From the NCBI RefSeq assembly GCF_001659605.2, contig NC_035170.2:10094817-10158816 (forward strand): a stretch of DNA of 64,000 bases. The letters run 5' to 3'. The stretch's first letter is position 1; each line of letters opens with the position of its first letter. Shown here one piece after another: positions 12,130-23,889 of the stretch. The position numbers and the translations under genes were made by a program. Origin of the DNA: Manihot esculenta. Its lineage: Eukaryota > Streptophyta > Magnoliopsida > Malpighiales > Euphorbiaceae. The notes under the pieces were generated by a model that saw only the letters and a list, made by a program, of their open reading frames with translations, ran no database searches and had not been told where the DNA came from.

Positions 12130-12475
12130 GGTTAGCATTCAGTTTAGCTGAATTGATAATTTTTTCCACTTGAATTGAAATTAAGATAAAATCAAATTTA
12201 ATAAAATTTAAAATATTCAATCGATTAGTTATTAATTAGAAATAAATTTATTGAGAAAAATAAAAAAATTAGATTATAAAATAATAATATTAGTAAAATT
12301 ATAAAAATAATCACTATAAATAATGTTTTATTATTATAATTATAATTGAATATATTATTTAATATTAAAATTGATTAGTTCAATTATTAAATAAAAAACA
12401 ATTGAACCGAAAATCAAAAATTAATTTCTTTTAGAAATTATTAACGATAATAGAATGGAATCGAATATACCTCTA
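12130..12475. mobile_element. Degraded copy of the GGTTCGGTT-type MITE
   Basis: It starts GGGTTAGCATTCAGTTTAGC, a decayed form of the GGGGTGAGCATTCGGT end seen in intact copies. It contains the family's internal AATAATATTAGTAAAATTAT-like stretch and the inverted end ..CAATTGAACCGAAAATC. The right end is lost. Confidence 0.45.
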
Positions 12476-12534
12476 TTAAAATAATTGAATTTCACATGTT
12501 CAACGGAGTCTGAGGTGGGACCGGCCAATTGGGA

Positions 12535-12795
12535 GTGGCTCTATGGGCATCAATGAAGCGCTTATACTGGAAATGTTAGGGGTTAGAGAACCCCTGGCAA
12601 TTCATAAGCTAAAGGAGATTTGTTATCCCTATCTCCAGATATTGTGTATCTCATTGAAACTAATATTTCTGATTTTTTGTTAAGCGAAAGTTTCAAGTTG
12701 TTAGTTTTATAAATATACTTGTTGTGAATCATTTCGACAGTACGACTGGTCTAAGAGTTATCTGAAAGGATCATTTTTCGATAATTATTTGTGAA
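12535..12795 (+). pseudogene. L1-type LINE endonuclease fragment
   Basis: In shifting frames the + strand reads EPLAIHKLKEICYPYLQ, then a CISLKLIF-type stretch, then a segment that in the next frame gives SFKLLVL..ILVVNHF and GLRVI. This matches the start of the apurinic endonuclease domain of plant L1 ORF2 (the 'NPLAIHKLKEL..P.I..LIETNIS' region). Several frameshifts and stops, and no reverse transcriptase follows. A dead fragment. Confidence 0.6.
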
Positions 12796-13795
12796 ATAAT
12801 TATAAAACCGATGAGTATAGAATAGTCATTACAAAACGAGGGTAATTTTTCCTCGGTATAAACTAAAACACCAACGACTTTAATTTTATCAAAGGCTTAA
12901 CTCTATAATTATTTATTCAATCCACTTATTCATAGAGTTAAACTGAATACAAAAATGAAAAAAAAAAAGAGATAGAAACTAAAACTATAATTGGTGCGTT
13001 TGACAAGAAGAGAAAAGTAAAATAAACCAATTCAAATAAGAAAAGACCAATGCAATTGTTGACACTTAGATATTGATATTTGCACGTATAAATTTTGTCG
13101 CTTAACATAAATTTCCAATTGCCATTAAAAATAATTGGTGCGTTTGATAAGAAGATGTTGTCATTACTCTTCATAATGACAAGGCACAAAAACAAAAGAG
13201 GTGTTTGCCTTATCACATGACTCATAAATAAACCATGTGAGAGTAAAATGACATATGATAACATGAAATACGATAAACTATCCTAATTAGAAGATGTGTA
13301 ATAATAAGACTTCAACGATCCAAATACAGATCTCATATCTATCCTACTTATAATAATTTGAATAAGACATCTCGGTTAAAACATATATCACTGGTGTCAC
13401 CCATCATAAGTCAATCTTAATCGAAATTCTATTCTATTTATATTATTTAATATGACCGCATTAAATATAATTAAACATTGAGCGTAGTTATTTATACTTT
13501 TAGACTATAAAACATAAAATGCTCATAATGCCATATTTAATACTTTATTAACTTTGTTGTTTGACGATTTGATATAGAATTAGAACTATTGGTAATCATA
13601 CGAAATAATAAGATATTCTCTAAAATTTAAGGCCTTTAGTCCAATCAAATAAAAAAGAGTTGTAATTGTTAGGTATTTACCTTGATATAATTGGTTAGGA
13701 TTATATATTGAAATTACTAACCGTTTAATAATAAATTATTATTATTATCATAATTAAAACGAGACATTAAAATTCTTTTTAAATTTTGATAATGA
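12796..13795. other. Gene-less intergenic segment
   Basis: A repeated AATTGGTGCGTTTGA.AAGAAGA block occurs twice, near 12990 and 13133. Otherwise no motif was recognised. The - strand frame at 12938-13264 (108 codons) lacks a recognisable domain and is AT-biased. Confidence 0.4.
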
Positions 13796-13799
13796 CGGT

Positions 13800-14262
13800 T
13801 AACATTATTCGATTAAAACAAAAAAAATTAATTAAATTGAATTAATTTTAAAATTTGATTCGATTTTTTATTTAATTCGGTTCGATTCAGTTTTTAATTT
13901 TAGAAATTTTAATTATTTTGGTTTGATTTAATTTTGATCAGAAAAAAAATAAAAAAATGAATTAAACTGATGAGTGATAATAATATGTTATTTTTAATAA
14001 TATAGAGAAATTAAATTATATTAAAATTAAAATATTTTAATTAAATTTTAAAAAACTAAAAATAAAGTGTAAAAAATAAAAAATTTATTAAAAATTAAAA
14101 TCGATCAAATCGAATAGAATCGAATCGAATCAAACCATTTCAATTCGATTCGATTTCTTACTAAAATCGATTTAGTTTGATTTTCATAAATATTAAAATT
14201 TTGATTTTTGATTTATTCAGTTCGGTTCGGTTCAAAACCGAACCGATCGAATGTTTAGCTTA
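13800..14262. mobile_element. GGTTCGGTT-type MITE, diverged copy
   Basis: It opens ..ATTCGATTAAAAC and ends ..GGTTCAAAACCGAACCGATC with ATCGAATGT. Internal landmarks shared with the intact copies (for example TGATGAGTGATAATAATATG, then AATATAGAGAAATTAAATTA) are present in order. The terminal GGGGTGAGCA is eroded on both sides. Confidence 0.6.
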
Positions 14263-15334
14263 ACTAAAATCATAAAATTTATTTCACATTTTAAAAATTA
14301 AAAGGTAAAATTGAGATTTTTTTTAAAAAAATATAATAAATTGCCTTGAGACTTCATAATAAAAATATCAAGATTAAAATATTCTTATGGGAGTGAAAGG
14401 GTAAAAAAGCAGTTAAGAAATGGATAACGCGCGCATGGACACAAAGATTGCATGAAAAATAATAATTTATTAAAAAAAAAAAAAAAAACAAATGAATGGC
14501 AGATTACAGTGACCATAGGCATAGCAACAAATTTGGATTAATTTTTATTTAATAATTAATCATTATAAACTGGACTCCACTACCTTTTTATTTTTAATAA
14601 ATATAATATAATCTCCATCATCTACTTGCGCTTAACACTTTTTTTTTTTTTTTGTCATTATATCTCCAAGTTGCTGCTTTGTAAGAAAAGTCGGTAAGAT
14701 TTGGGCAATCATCAGTACATACAATCATCCACTCATCTATCTAAAGTAAAAAGTGTCCGCTGTTGCCATCTGCTGAAGTTTGTTTTTCATAATTACATTA
14801 ATAGCAAATTTTATGCTTTATCAACTCAAATGGAACCATCAATTTATATTGCATATTTATATCTTTAAAAAAAACTTAATCACACCATAAATTTTAAATA
14901 TATTCAATAGGACACCTTACTTATTTTAAAAAATTATTATTCAATTATATTATTAAAAAATTTAGTGATTGATTTCTTAATTTTAAAAAATATATTAAAA
15001 CATTTATCACGCTTTACTAATTAACTTCTTCAAATTTAAATCTATTATATGATATTTTAATTTTAATTATCTAATATTTTGATGTTATTTTTTTTCAAAT
15101 TCAATAAATTTATTATTAAAATTATTTAATATTTTATTATTATATTTAATAAATTAAATGATATTATAATTTATTTTTAATAAAGAGTAAATTATGATCT
15201 TAATGTTTATAAATTTTATTTAAATTTATTAAAATTAGTTGGGGTTAAATTAAACATTTATTTTGTAAAGCTTAATAAGTTTTTATATATATATAAATTT
15301 TACTTTTTAAAATTAAAATATCTAATAATTTAAT
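14263..15334. other. AT-rich gap before retroelement A
   Basis: Contains poly-A and poly-T runs and scattered fragments resembling arms of the long-inverted-arm MITE family (for example near 14880-15080). No gene was seen. Confidence 0.4.
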
Positions 15335-15339
15335 ATTAT

Positions 15340-15883
15340 TGATGTTGTGGGGATTAGATGGATGACTTGATCGGGATAGAGTTATGCTGTAAATGGTTAG
15401 AATCTAAAGAAAGTGAAGTGGTGGTGGCAGCCACTCCGACGCTCAAGTCAGTATATTATAGAATAGAAAATGCAATTGATTGCTTAGAACTTGAATGGTT
15501 TGAGAGAATGGCGTGTCTTTATCTATGTATTTCTTCCCCTTTTATATTGAACAAGGATGGCTTAAATATGGCCTTTCTAGATTATTTGGCAGTGATGTGA
15601 CTGACTGCTTGATAAGGGATATTACCAGTCAATAGAATAGTAATCTCATGATTATAAGCGTGGTAGGGATATGTTGGGCACTACTTGCTAATTGTAATTT
15701 CGTGCCAAGGCTCACCCTATTGGAGGAAGGGGTGAGTCTTTAATGATAAATTGGGTGTTAAGGCACTCGGATATTTTTTTCCTTAGACTGGACTACGTCT
15801 TCCACTTGTCAGATCCTTACCACGTGACTCTATCTTATAGTGACAACTCATGACATACTTTGAATTATTGTTATGTAGTATTA
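15340..15883 (-). repeat. 3' LTR of element A
   Basis: Aligns along its length with 19478-20036. The outer edge TGATGTTGTGG is intact. The inner edge is GTAGTATTA where the partner has GTAGTATCA, so the terminal dinucleotide has mutated. Confidence 0.88.
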
Positions 15884-16193
15884 GAGGTCCTCCTCGCTGG
15901 TCTTCGATTCTTCAGGTTCAAAGGGGAAAACTGTTCTCGAGGTCTGGAGCATGTGGCCTCCTGAGATTGATTTTTTGTTGCTCACGCCATTTTGTCTATC
16001 TGGCCCCTCAATGATGATAGCACTGCTTATCGTCCCGTATTTAAAACCTGCCGTCAAAACCGTTTTATAAATGCCCTTCTTCTTCCCCAAATACCATTTT
16101 TACTAGCTTCTGTGATCGTTTGCTTTCAGATTAACTCGTTCGCAACTTCTTTTCTACTTATACTCCTTATGGTAATTTTCGCTCCTCTTTAGT

Positions 16194-16870
16194 ATGAAAA
16201 GAAATACCTCTTCTTCCCTTTCCCCTAGCGGGAGTTCTACCTCTAGCTCCTCTTCCGATGGCTCCATTTGTGCCTCGACCCCTATCATTCTGTTGTGGAA
16301 GGCTCTAGAAAGTAAAGGCAACTTGATTAGTGATACCCCGTCTATCCTTTCTGAATGTGATGTAGACCATCTCTATGATACCTATTAAATTTTTCAAGAG
16401 GCTTTTCATGTCTTTGCTCCTTCTCCACGCATCCGTGTGAGTGACTTGATTCTTGCTGAGATACTATTATGATCTTTGAGAAGCAATTGAAGACAGGTCT
16501 CCGATTTTCTATGGACCCATTTTTTTATGGATGTCCTTCGATTCCACAAGCATTTGGTTGTCCAACTGGATCCCAATAGCTGGAGAATCCTGGTGGCTTT
16601 CCGGTTTGTCTGCCTTAACAATCACATCGAACCGAGTGTAGCACTTTTCTTCCAGTTGTACCAGCTGGGTACCTGCAAAAACTAAGAGTTTTGGTACTTT
16701 AGCATGTGAAAGCACTTGACCATGTTTGACCGGATACCTTCCTCCTTGAAGCGGAGGAAAATAAATTTTTTGTCCTTCATCACTGAACGCTAGGGGGGTT
16801 TTGGGTGCCTTCAGATAAGATGGCACTATTGGGCAAAATTGAGGAAGGATAGGGTCCGTCCAAGGAGGGA
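16194..16870 (+). pseudogene. Antisense accessory ORF resembling Transposase_28 ('putative gypsy type transposon')
   Basis: On the strand opposite to gag, a Ser-rich N-terminus (MKRNTSSSLSPSGSS, from 16194) runs about 64 codons to a stop at 16388. After stops and a frameshift near 16525, the + strand reads GLRFSMDPFF, then FHKHLVVQLDPNSWRILVAF, and about twenty residues later ALFFQLYQLGTCKN and EFWYFS. This pattern (LRFP..PFF.DVLRF..L....L.PN.WRILV.F..LC....EPS..LF..L..L) is what I know from the plant Transposase_28 family, often annotated next to gypsy elements. Extra ORFs in Tat-lineage elements lying between pol and the 3' LTR are established, some antisense. The copy is inactivated. Its product's function is unknown. 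Confidence 0.65.
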
Positions 16871-17079
16871 GGAGGACAAGGCTTTAGCCTTTCTTTTAAT
16901 GAAGGCTAAATCCCCAAAGAAAATAGACATCACCTAGCCTTTCATTTAAGCAAACTTATTTTAAAGAATTGCTAAGGGTTAACTCCCCGTCCACCATAGT
17001 AGTAATGAATAGCTTGAAAATCTTGGAATAATGGAGATAACACTCGGACATATAGCCTAGCGTATGCCTGTCTTGGGTC

Positions 17080-17710
17080 TAAATTATCTTGCAAGATTTA
17101 ATCTTGAGGCTAGTACTCACCCATAAACACTCGTCCTACCCTTTGGGCCTTGAATGTTTTATACGTGGGGCTATCACCCTGTAATTGAGTTTGATGAAAC
17201 CTGCCTTATGGCCTAGCACAAAGCCTTCGATTAGTGGGGCCCTTCGCCCGCTCATTAGGTTTGGCTTATACCCTAGGATTTCTTATTGGGGGTTAATACC
17301 TGGTGAGACTCACCCCATGGCCCTTTATGATTACTTTTGATTAATGGGTCTTACGCTCAGATCGTAGTCTCGGCAAAACCCGCCTTGCGATCTGGTCAAG
17401 TGGAACCCACTGTGTGCCCTTTGTTTGGTGGGAGTAATGCCCGAATGATTTGGTAGGACCCACCTTGTAACTTAGCCTGGCGGAATCCATCTGGTGGCCT
17501 TTGTTTAGTGGGACCAATTCTAGAATGATCTGGCGGAACCCACCTCATAGCCTTTGTTTAGTAGATCCAATGTCTGAATGGTCTAGCGAAATCTGCCTTG
17601 TGACCTGGCCGAGCAGAACCTGCCTTAGGGCCTTTGTTTAGTGGAACCAACGCCCGAATGATCTAGCCCCAATTTGTGACCTGGCTTGTCGGGACCCACC
17701 TTGTGGCCTT
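17080..17710 (-). repeat. Tandem array of element A
   Basis: On the + strand, the unit is GGCCTTTGTTTAGTGGGACC, then AACGCCCGAATGATCTGGCG, then GAACCCACCTTGTGACCTGG, repeated at least seven times with drift. It is the reverse complement of the array in element F and like those in E and B. It stands out by its GC content against AT-rich surroundings. No single reading frame persists through it. Confidence 0.8.
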
Positions 17711-18069
17711 TTCTTATCTTCTTAATCTTTCTCCTTTTTAGAGGAAGGCAATCCTATCGTTCCTTATCACCAAATATCACAACATATGAAAATACCTCAT
17801 TAACTTTTTTACTGAAAGAATTTTCTTATGTTACAAATATATCGAGATTGAGAATCACTCGGTTCTCCATCTTGGCTAGCTTATAGAACTTCTGGGTGAA
17901 TGACATCTGAGATTTAAAAGTTCTTTTTCAACTTATCGAACCGATAATTACATCTTTAATCTACTTACTTTCTCTGATCATCCCTAGGTCCTTCCATTAT
18001 TAAATGTATGACCCCTACAGGCTCTCGATCAGGGTGACTTTAGGAGTTGTTTCCTTGGGCTCAAGTTTC

Positions 18070-19375
18070 CTTTCTTTCCTGCCTTTCCTGATGAATTTTT
18101 GAAGAGTTTCATCGCTTATCAGCCTCTCGATCTCATCTTTTAGTTGTCGATATTCTTCTATCATATGATCGTAATCTTCGTGGAAGCAACATTATTTTGT
18201 CCTGTCTCATTTTTCTGCTTTCTCAAGATTGAGCTTGGGTGATCACCTTATTTCTTTATCATTTTTTCTAATCCATATTAAAATATGAGTCCATGAGTCA
18301 TTTAATAGAATATAGTTTTTATACTTACTTTAGTCATCCCTCCTTCGAAAGATGGGATAACTCCTGTGATCTCTTTCATGTCCTCACCTCTCGTGCTTTT
18401 GATTCGCCCTCTTGTCCTCTTTTAATGCTTGGACTTCGTCATGAAACCTGATACACTTCTGAGTTTTCTCTATCAACTATTGATATGTTGCGGCTGAATT
18501 TTTAATTAAAAAATCCATGAACTTGACTTTTCACATTCCTTTCTTCAACGCTTTGCACGCTATCTCGTAATTTAATTTTTTCACCTGTATAGTTTCAGCA
18601 TTGAACTGTAAAATAAAACTCCTTAAAGACTCGCCCTCTCCTTGGCAGATCTTTCACAAGTCAGAGGAAATTTTCTTAGTAGGTATACACGTAATAAATC
18701 TGGATTTAAATAACGTAGCAAATTGTGTGAAGTTTTAAATTAAACCTAGACTCAGATGTTGGTACTATTTTTGAGCCAAACATGTGAGTTTTGATGGAAA
18801 CACTCGGCATAACATGAAATCGTTGAGATCCTGAAGTTGCATAGTCATCATAAAGACTAACAGGTGGCTTTTAAGATCTGTCGTTCCATCATACCTATCC
18901 AAGCTAGGTAGCTTAAACTTGGTTAGAAAGGTCTCAGCTAAGATTTCTTCTGAAAGAGGCGAGGCACCATTTAGACCGGAATCTTCTTCCTGTTCCTTTT
19001 CATACTTTTGTATGGCCCGTACTAACTTGCAATTGATACTTTTTGGAGCTTCGTCTGATTCATCTTTGGACTCGGACTTTCCTTTAGGCCGCATTCTGAC
19101 TGCTTATGTCCGAGCCCTCAGAGTGTCTACAGAAGCTTTCTCCCTTTTCCCGAGAGCCATGTTTAATGCTTTCTCTCGTGCCTTATACTGCCCAAAAGTA
19201 GCCTACAGCCTTTGGATGCATTTGAGTATCTATTTATTATTTAAATTATTGAGGTCCATTTCATTGACTATAGGGGAGCGTGTTTTGTCTATTATTAGGA
19301 GCGAAAGAAGCAATGACATCCTCATTGTTAGTAATATTAGTAGCAGCTCACGAACTATCGACCACTTGGAGATTG
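18070..19375 (-). pseudogene. Decayed gag of element A
   Basis: The best segment (18765-19094) reads a charged N-terminal part, then LVRAIQKYEKEQEED, SPLSEEILAETF and KFKLPSLDRYDGTTDLKSHL, which is the start of the Retrotrans_gag domain (PSLD.YDGT.DP..HL). Further down, near 18120-18220, a relic zinc knuckle reads CCFHEDYDHMIEEYRQLKDE, where functional relatives have C-x2-H..GH..EC; the final Cys and the Gly are lost. Stops and frameshifts separate the blocks. Homologous gag is found in B, E and F. No protease or pol motif follows; sequence passes directly to the tandem array. Confidence 0.78.
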
Positions 19376-19457
19376 AAAGCAAAGAAACAAAATTTTCTTC
19401 GAGGGAATAAGTAGGAGACCGGATGTAATCCAAATGAATGGAGAGGATCCAATGGAT

Positions 19458-19477
19458 TTTCCAGCAATGGAACCAAA
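19458..19477 (-). other. Primer-binding-site block of element A
   Basis: Immediately inside the 5' LTR, the - strand reads TTTGGTTCCATTGCTGGAAA. Equivalent blocks sit at the same place in B (20676-20695), E (41055-41074) and F (49105-49124). It resembles the TTTGGCGCCGTTGCCGGGGA site used by Tat/Athila elements (tRNA-Asp, from memory) after C-to-T and G-to-A changes. Confidence 0.65.
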
Positions 19478-20036
19478 TGATGTCGCGAGGATTAGATAGA
19501 TGACATGGCCGGAATGAAGCTATACTGCGATTGACTAGAACCCGTAAGAGAGAGAAAGTAAGATGGTAGTGGATGCCAACGGCAGCCACTCTGATACTCA
19601 ACTCAGTATATTGTAGAATAGAGAATACAATGGATTGTTTAGAACTTGAATGGCCTGAGAGAATAACATACTTTTGTCTTTATGATTCTTCTCTTTTTAT
19701 ACCGAAGAAGGTGGGATAAATATGGTATATTTCGATTATCCGATAGTGATGTAGTCGGCTACTTGATAAGGGATATTGCCAGCCAATAATCTAGTAATCT
19801 CGTGATTACAGATGTAGCGGTGATATGTTATATGGTATCTGTTAACAGTAACTTTATGTCAAGATTTGTCCTATTGAGGGAAGGGCGAGTCTTTGATGAT
19901 AAACCGGGTGTTAAGGCATCCAGATCTTTCTTTTCTTAGGCTGGACTTTATCTCCCACTTATCAGATCTTTGCCATGTTACCCTGTCTTGTGATGACAGT
20001 TCATGACTTACTTTGTGCGATTGTTATGTAGTATCA
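19478..20036 (-). repeat. 5' LTR of element A
   Basis: Begins (+ strand) TGATGTCGCG and ends GTAGTATCA. A TATA-like ACCGAAGAAGG..TTTTTATACC block on the - strand is shared with the LTRs of B, E and F (TATAAAAGGAGAACAATC in B), marking the probable transcription start region. Confidence 0.88.
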
Positions 20037-20041
20037 ATTAT

Positions 20042-20410
20042 TAAAATTAAAATTCATTTTAATAATCTTAACTTAAAATTTTGATTTTTTATTGTTTATG
20101 TATAAATTAAACATATAAATATTCATTTATTAACTTTAAAATTTAAATAGATATAGATTGTATATTATAAATTTAAATTTTTAAATATTAAAATTTAGGC
20201 TAATTAATACAAAAAATCCAAACATTTTCACTTACTCACGTTTATATACTAAGATTTTAATTTTAAACAATTAAATCCAACCTTCAAAATTTGTCACAAT
20301 TTTAACTAGATCATCAAATTAATTTTGATCAAGTGTCACATCACCCACCTTCATCCCACTTGAAATTTTATATTATTTTTTAATTATTTATTAGCATGTG
20401 AAGATTTCTT
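20042..20410. other. Short AT-rich gap between elements A and B
   Basis: No gene or repeat was identified. It contains phrases such as ATTAATACAAAAAATCCAAA and TTTTGATCAAGTGTCACATC, which may be an old element. The 5' end of element B is missing here, so the gap may result from a deletion. Confidence 0.35.
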
Positions 20411-20779
20411 ATCAACGAGCCGACCACATTATCATCGGATTATTAGAAAATACTATATTTATCTTCATCTTTTTACAGTATAAAAGAAGAACAATCGTAA
20501 AGGTAAGGGTACGCTATTCTCTCGCATAACTACTCTTTAGTTCCAAATATTATACTCGCACTTTTCTTTAACTTACTGACTTGAGCGTCGGAGTGACTAC
20601 CGTAGGCGCCAACCACCTCATATTCTCTGTTTTGTAGGTGGACCAATCACAGTACAGCTGCATTCAGCAATATCATTTGGTTCCGTTGCAGGGAAGTCCA
20701 TAGAATTTTCTATATTCGTTTGGGTTAAAACCGGTCTCTTATCATTTCCCTCTTAAAAAGAAATCTCTCTTTTATCTCT

Positions 20780-21330
20780 CAAAATGACCAAAAAATCATG
20801 AGCTGCTACTAAGGTTACTACCAATGAGGATGCTATCATTTCTTCTCCATAGGTACCATAGGAACTCGAACAGAGGCAATCCAAACGTGGTCCAAAGGGA
20901 ATGACAAGTTTGAGGAAGGAGAGCCATCAAACAATACTTCGAAGGACATCAGTTGGAAGTTAGTATGAGCTGCTCAAAGGTACCAAGAAGGATGGGAAGA
21001 GGACAAAAGCACGGGTCAAAAGCAAGGCTAAAAGCCAGAAAAGCAAGGGTATGAGGGAGATTACAGAAGTTATCTAATCTCTCGAGGAAGGAATGACTAG
21101 GTAAGTATAAAAAATATACCCCATTGAATGACTCACGAACGCATATTCCAATGTGGATTAGGAAAAATAACAAAAGATCAGATGGCCTCTCAAACTCAAT
21201 TCTAAGAAAGCCGAAAAACGAGACAGGACTAGGTACTACTATTTTCATGAAGACCACGGACATGTAACGAAGGAGTGTCGGCAATTGAAAGACAAGATTA
21301 ATAGGTTAATAGGAAATGACACACTTTAGA
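20780..21330 (+). pseudogene. Gag remnant of element B with zinc knuckle
   Basis: The N-terminal phrase KATTKVTTNEDAII-type region after the leader corresponds to the opening of gag in F (about 49215). The segment around 20870-20980 carries the RTEAIQTWSKG and SWKLV blocks. The core Retrotrans_gag domain present in F and A is deleted: the sequence jumps from the EED stretch to the region near the knuckle. Near 21235-21300 it reads YYYFHEDHGHVTKECRQLKD, a gypsy-type knuckle with H, GH and C in place and the first Cys replaced by Tyr. Several stops. Non-functional. Confidence 0.7.
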
Positions 21331-21415
21331 AGTTCATCAGAAAGAGTAGAAAAGATTGATGGATCATTCTAGAATGAATAACGAAAAGAAAAGGCCAGCT
21401 AATAGAAAAAGAAGG

Positions 21416-21540
21416 GGTCTGCCTCTCCACACAAGTCTGCTTAGGTCTACCTCTCTGCACAGGCCTATTTAGGTCTGCCCTTCCACTGAGGTCTATTTAG
21501 GTCTACCTTTTCGCACAGGTCTACTTAGGTCTAGTTAGGA
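21416..21540 (+). repeat. 28-bp tandem array in element B
   Basis: Four units of the form GGTCTACCTCTCCGCACAGG + TCTACTTA with small differences, then a partial unit. Not seen in A, E or F. Confidence 0.85.
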
Positions 21541-21779
21541 TGACCTCTCCACAAGTCGGCCTCTCCACACTGTCTCATTGTCAAGGACAAGACGTTGTCG
21601 TCTTGCTTCTAGTTATAATATTTTCAAGGCCCAAGCTCGAGGCAACAATTCTCGAAATCACCCATAATAGTAAACTTATGTTTATTTATACAATTGTAGG
21701 AGGACCGAGTGAATGTCACATGTTCAGTAGCGTTGGATGGATGAAAGCGTGGAGAAAAAGCCACAAGGCTATCCAGACA

Positions 21780-22200
21780 TTGGTCCCACATATAATCCGA
21801 GTGTTGGTCCACAGAAAGAAACATTCATAAAAGACCGCAGCTCCTTTGGGCATATTTCTCGCATAACAATGTATCTCATGCTAAGCCACAAGACCATCTA
21901 GGCATAGGTTTCACATATAATCCGGACACTAATCCATGTAAATTAACATTCATAAAAGACCACAACTCCGTTGGGTATGGATTTCACATAACAAGGCATC
22001 TCATACCAGGCTATAAGGCTATCTGGGTATGGGTCCCGTATATAATTCTAGTAGACCATAGAAATAAACATTCATAAAAGATCGTAACTCTGTTGGGTAT
22101 GGGTCTCGCATCATAAGGCATCTCATGCGAAGGCATAAGGCAATTGCCAGGCCATAATTCGGGCATTGGATCGTGAAAAAAAAAATTCATAAAATAGCCA
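21780..22200 (+). repeat. Long-unit (~115-125 bp) tandem array in element B
   Basis: About four units, marked by recurring ACATTCATAAAAGACC at roughly 21821, 21946, 22068 and (diverged) 22183. Each contains GGGTATGGGTCTCGCATAAC-like, CAAGGC..CTCATGC and ATATAATCCGG blocks. Related in wording to the 82-bp array that follows. Confidence 0.75.
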
Positions 22201-22204
22201 CAAG

Positions 22205-22675
22205 TAGGGGTGAGCAGTATTCGTTTCAAACCGAAAAAACTGACCGAACCGAATTAATTTGAAAATTTGATTCTATTTTTTATTCAATTCAGTTCGGTTT
22301 GATGTTTAATTTTAAAAATTTCGGTTATTTTGGTTCGGTTCAGTTTTGATCAGAAAAAATTGAAAAAACTGAACCGAACTGATTAGTGGTAATAATATGT
22401 TATTTTCAATAATATAGAGAAATTAAATCATATTAAGATTAAAATATTTTAATTAAATTTTAAAATACTAAAAATAAAGTATAAAAAATCAAAAATTTAT
22501 TAAAAATCGAAATTGATCAAACTGAACTGAATCAAACCGAATCAAATCAGTTCGATTCGACTCGATTTCTGACTAAAATCAATTCGATATAATTTTTATA
22601 AATACTAAAATTTCAGTTTTCGGTTTATTCAGTTCGGTTCGATTTTGAAACGAACCAACCGAATGCTCACCCCTA
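22205..22675. mobile_element. GGTTCGGTT-type MITE, intact copy inside element B
   Basis: Perfect terminal inverted repeats TAGGGGTGAGCA / TGCTCACCCCTA bound 471 bp, flanked by an 8-bp duplication GCCACAAG (22197-22204 and 22676-22683). An extra A before each copy means a 9-bp duplication is also readable. Both subterminal regions are dense in GAACCGAA / TTCGGTTC. No ORF. An 8-bp duplication with TAGGGRTG ends suggests the hAT superfamily; a 9-bp duplication would suggest Mutator. It interrupts the tandem array, so it arrived later than element B. Confidence 0.85.
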
Positions 22676-22683
22676 GCCACAAG

Positions 22684-23760
22684 GCCATTCAGGCATAGGT
22701 CCCGCATAACAAGGCATTTGATGCTAGGTCGCAATGCGGGTATATGCCAAGCCGGCCAACCGAGTATTATTCCAAGAAGTTTCTAAGGTATTTAATGCCA
22801 GGCCACAAGACGGGAATGCGCCAGGTCAACCAATCATGTGTTGGTCCTGTTTCATGAAAAGTTCCTACGGCATTTAATGTCAGGCCGTAAGGCGGGGATA
22901 TGCCAGGCCGACCAACCGTGTGTTGGTCCTATTTTACGAAAGGTTTCTAAGGCATTTAATGTCAGGCCACAGGCAGGGATACTCCAAACCAACTAATCGT
23001 GTGTTGGTCCCGCTTCACGAAAAGTTTTTATGACATTTAATGCCAGGCTGCAAGGCAGGGATATGTTAAGCCCACCAACTGTGTGTTTGTTCCGTTTCAC
23101 GAAAAGTTTTTAAGGCATTTAATGCCAGGTCATAAGGCAGAGATACATCAAGCCGACCAACCTTGTGTTGGTCCCATTTCATAAAAAGTTTTTAAGGTAT
23201 TTAATGCTAGACTACAAGGTAGGGATACGCCAGACTGACCAACCGTATGTTTTTTCTCATTTCATAAAAAATTTCTAAGGCATTTAATGCCAGGTTGCAA
23301 GGTGAGGATATGCTAGGCTGACCAACTGTGTGTTGGTCCTGTTTCATGAAAAATTTCTAAGGCATTTAATACTAGGCCACAAGGCAGGGATATGCTAGGC
23401 CGATCAACTGTGTATTAATCCTGCTTCGCGAAAAGCTTCTAAGGCATTTAATGCCAAACCACAAGGCAGAGATACGCTAGGCCGACCAACCGTGTGTTGG
23501 TTTCGGTTCACAAAAAGTCTCTAAAGCATTTGATGCCAGGCCTCAAGGCGAAAATACGATAGGTCAACCGACCGGGTATTATTCCAAGAAGTTTCTAATG
23601 TATTTGATGTTAGGCCACAAGGTAGGGATACGCCAGGTCGACCAACCATGTGTTGGTCCCATTTCATGAGAAGTTTGTAAGGCATTTGATGCCTAAGCCA
23701 TAAGGCAAGCATAATCTAGGCCACGCAACCGAAAGCATTAGTTCCATCTCACGAAGAGAA
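22684..23760 (+). repeat. 82-bp tandem array in element B
   Basis: The landmark AAGGCATTTAATGCCAGGCC recurs near 23112, 23194, 23277, 23359, 23441 and 23523, giving an 82-bp period and about a dozen units. Each unit holds CACAAGGCAGGGATATGCCA, then GGCCGACCAACCGTGTGTTG and GTCCCGTTTCACGAAAAG. The GGCC.CAAGGC core and the 'TTGGTCCCGTTTCACG' part match the arrays of A, E and F, so the array is a shared family trait. Confidence 0.9.
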
Positions 23761-23889
23761 TCATAGACATGTATCATTGTCCTTACAATCACGCCCAGAA
23801 ATCTAAAACTTTTTGCAAAAGAGGAAGGCCCATTGTAGGCGAGTGAGACCTTTTGAGGATCGACAAAAGCAGGACGGGCTGCCAAGTGA

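Larger units (their letters stand above)
15340..20036 (-). mobile_element. Element A: Tat-like Ty3/gypsy retrotransposon without pol (4.7 kb)
   Basis: Homologous LTRs at 15340-15883 and 19478-20036 bracket the element, which is flanked by a perfect 5-bp duplication ATTAT (15335-15339 and 20037-20041). Ends follow the TG..CA rule on the right LTR. In transcription order (- strand) it contains the 5' LTR, a primer-binding block directly adjacent (19458-19477), decayed gag (about 19375-18070), a tandem array of GGCC..AAGGC.. units (about 17710-17080), a gene-like segment coded on the opposite strand (16194-16870), a purine tract (GCGAGGAGGACCTC, - strand), and the 3' LTR. At 4.7 kb there is no space or motif for protease, RT, RNase H and integrase. 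The LTRs differ at many positions, so insertion is old. Read as a non-autonomous family member. Confidence 0.88.

Noticed and set aside
12938..13264. 108-codon - strand frame
   Set aside because: Phe/Leu/Ile-rich translation of AT-rich DNA with an internally repeated phrase (LSNAPII); no recognised family.
19230..19601. 123-codon - strand frame overlapping the 5' LTR border of element A
   Set aside because: It crosses the LTR/primer-site boundary and is out of frame with gag; no similarity recognised.
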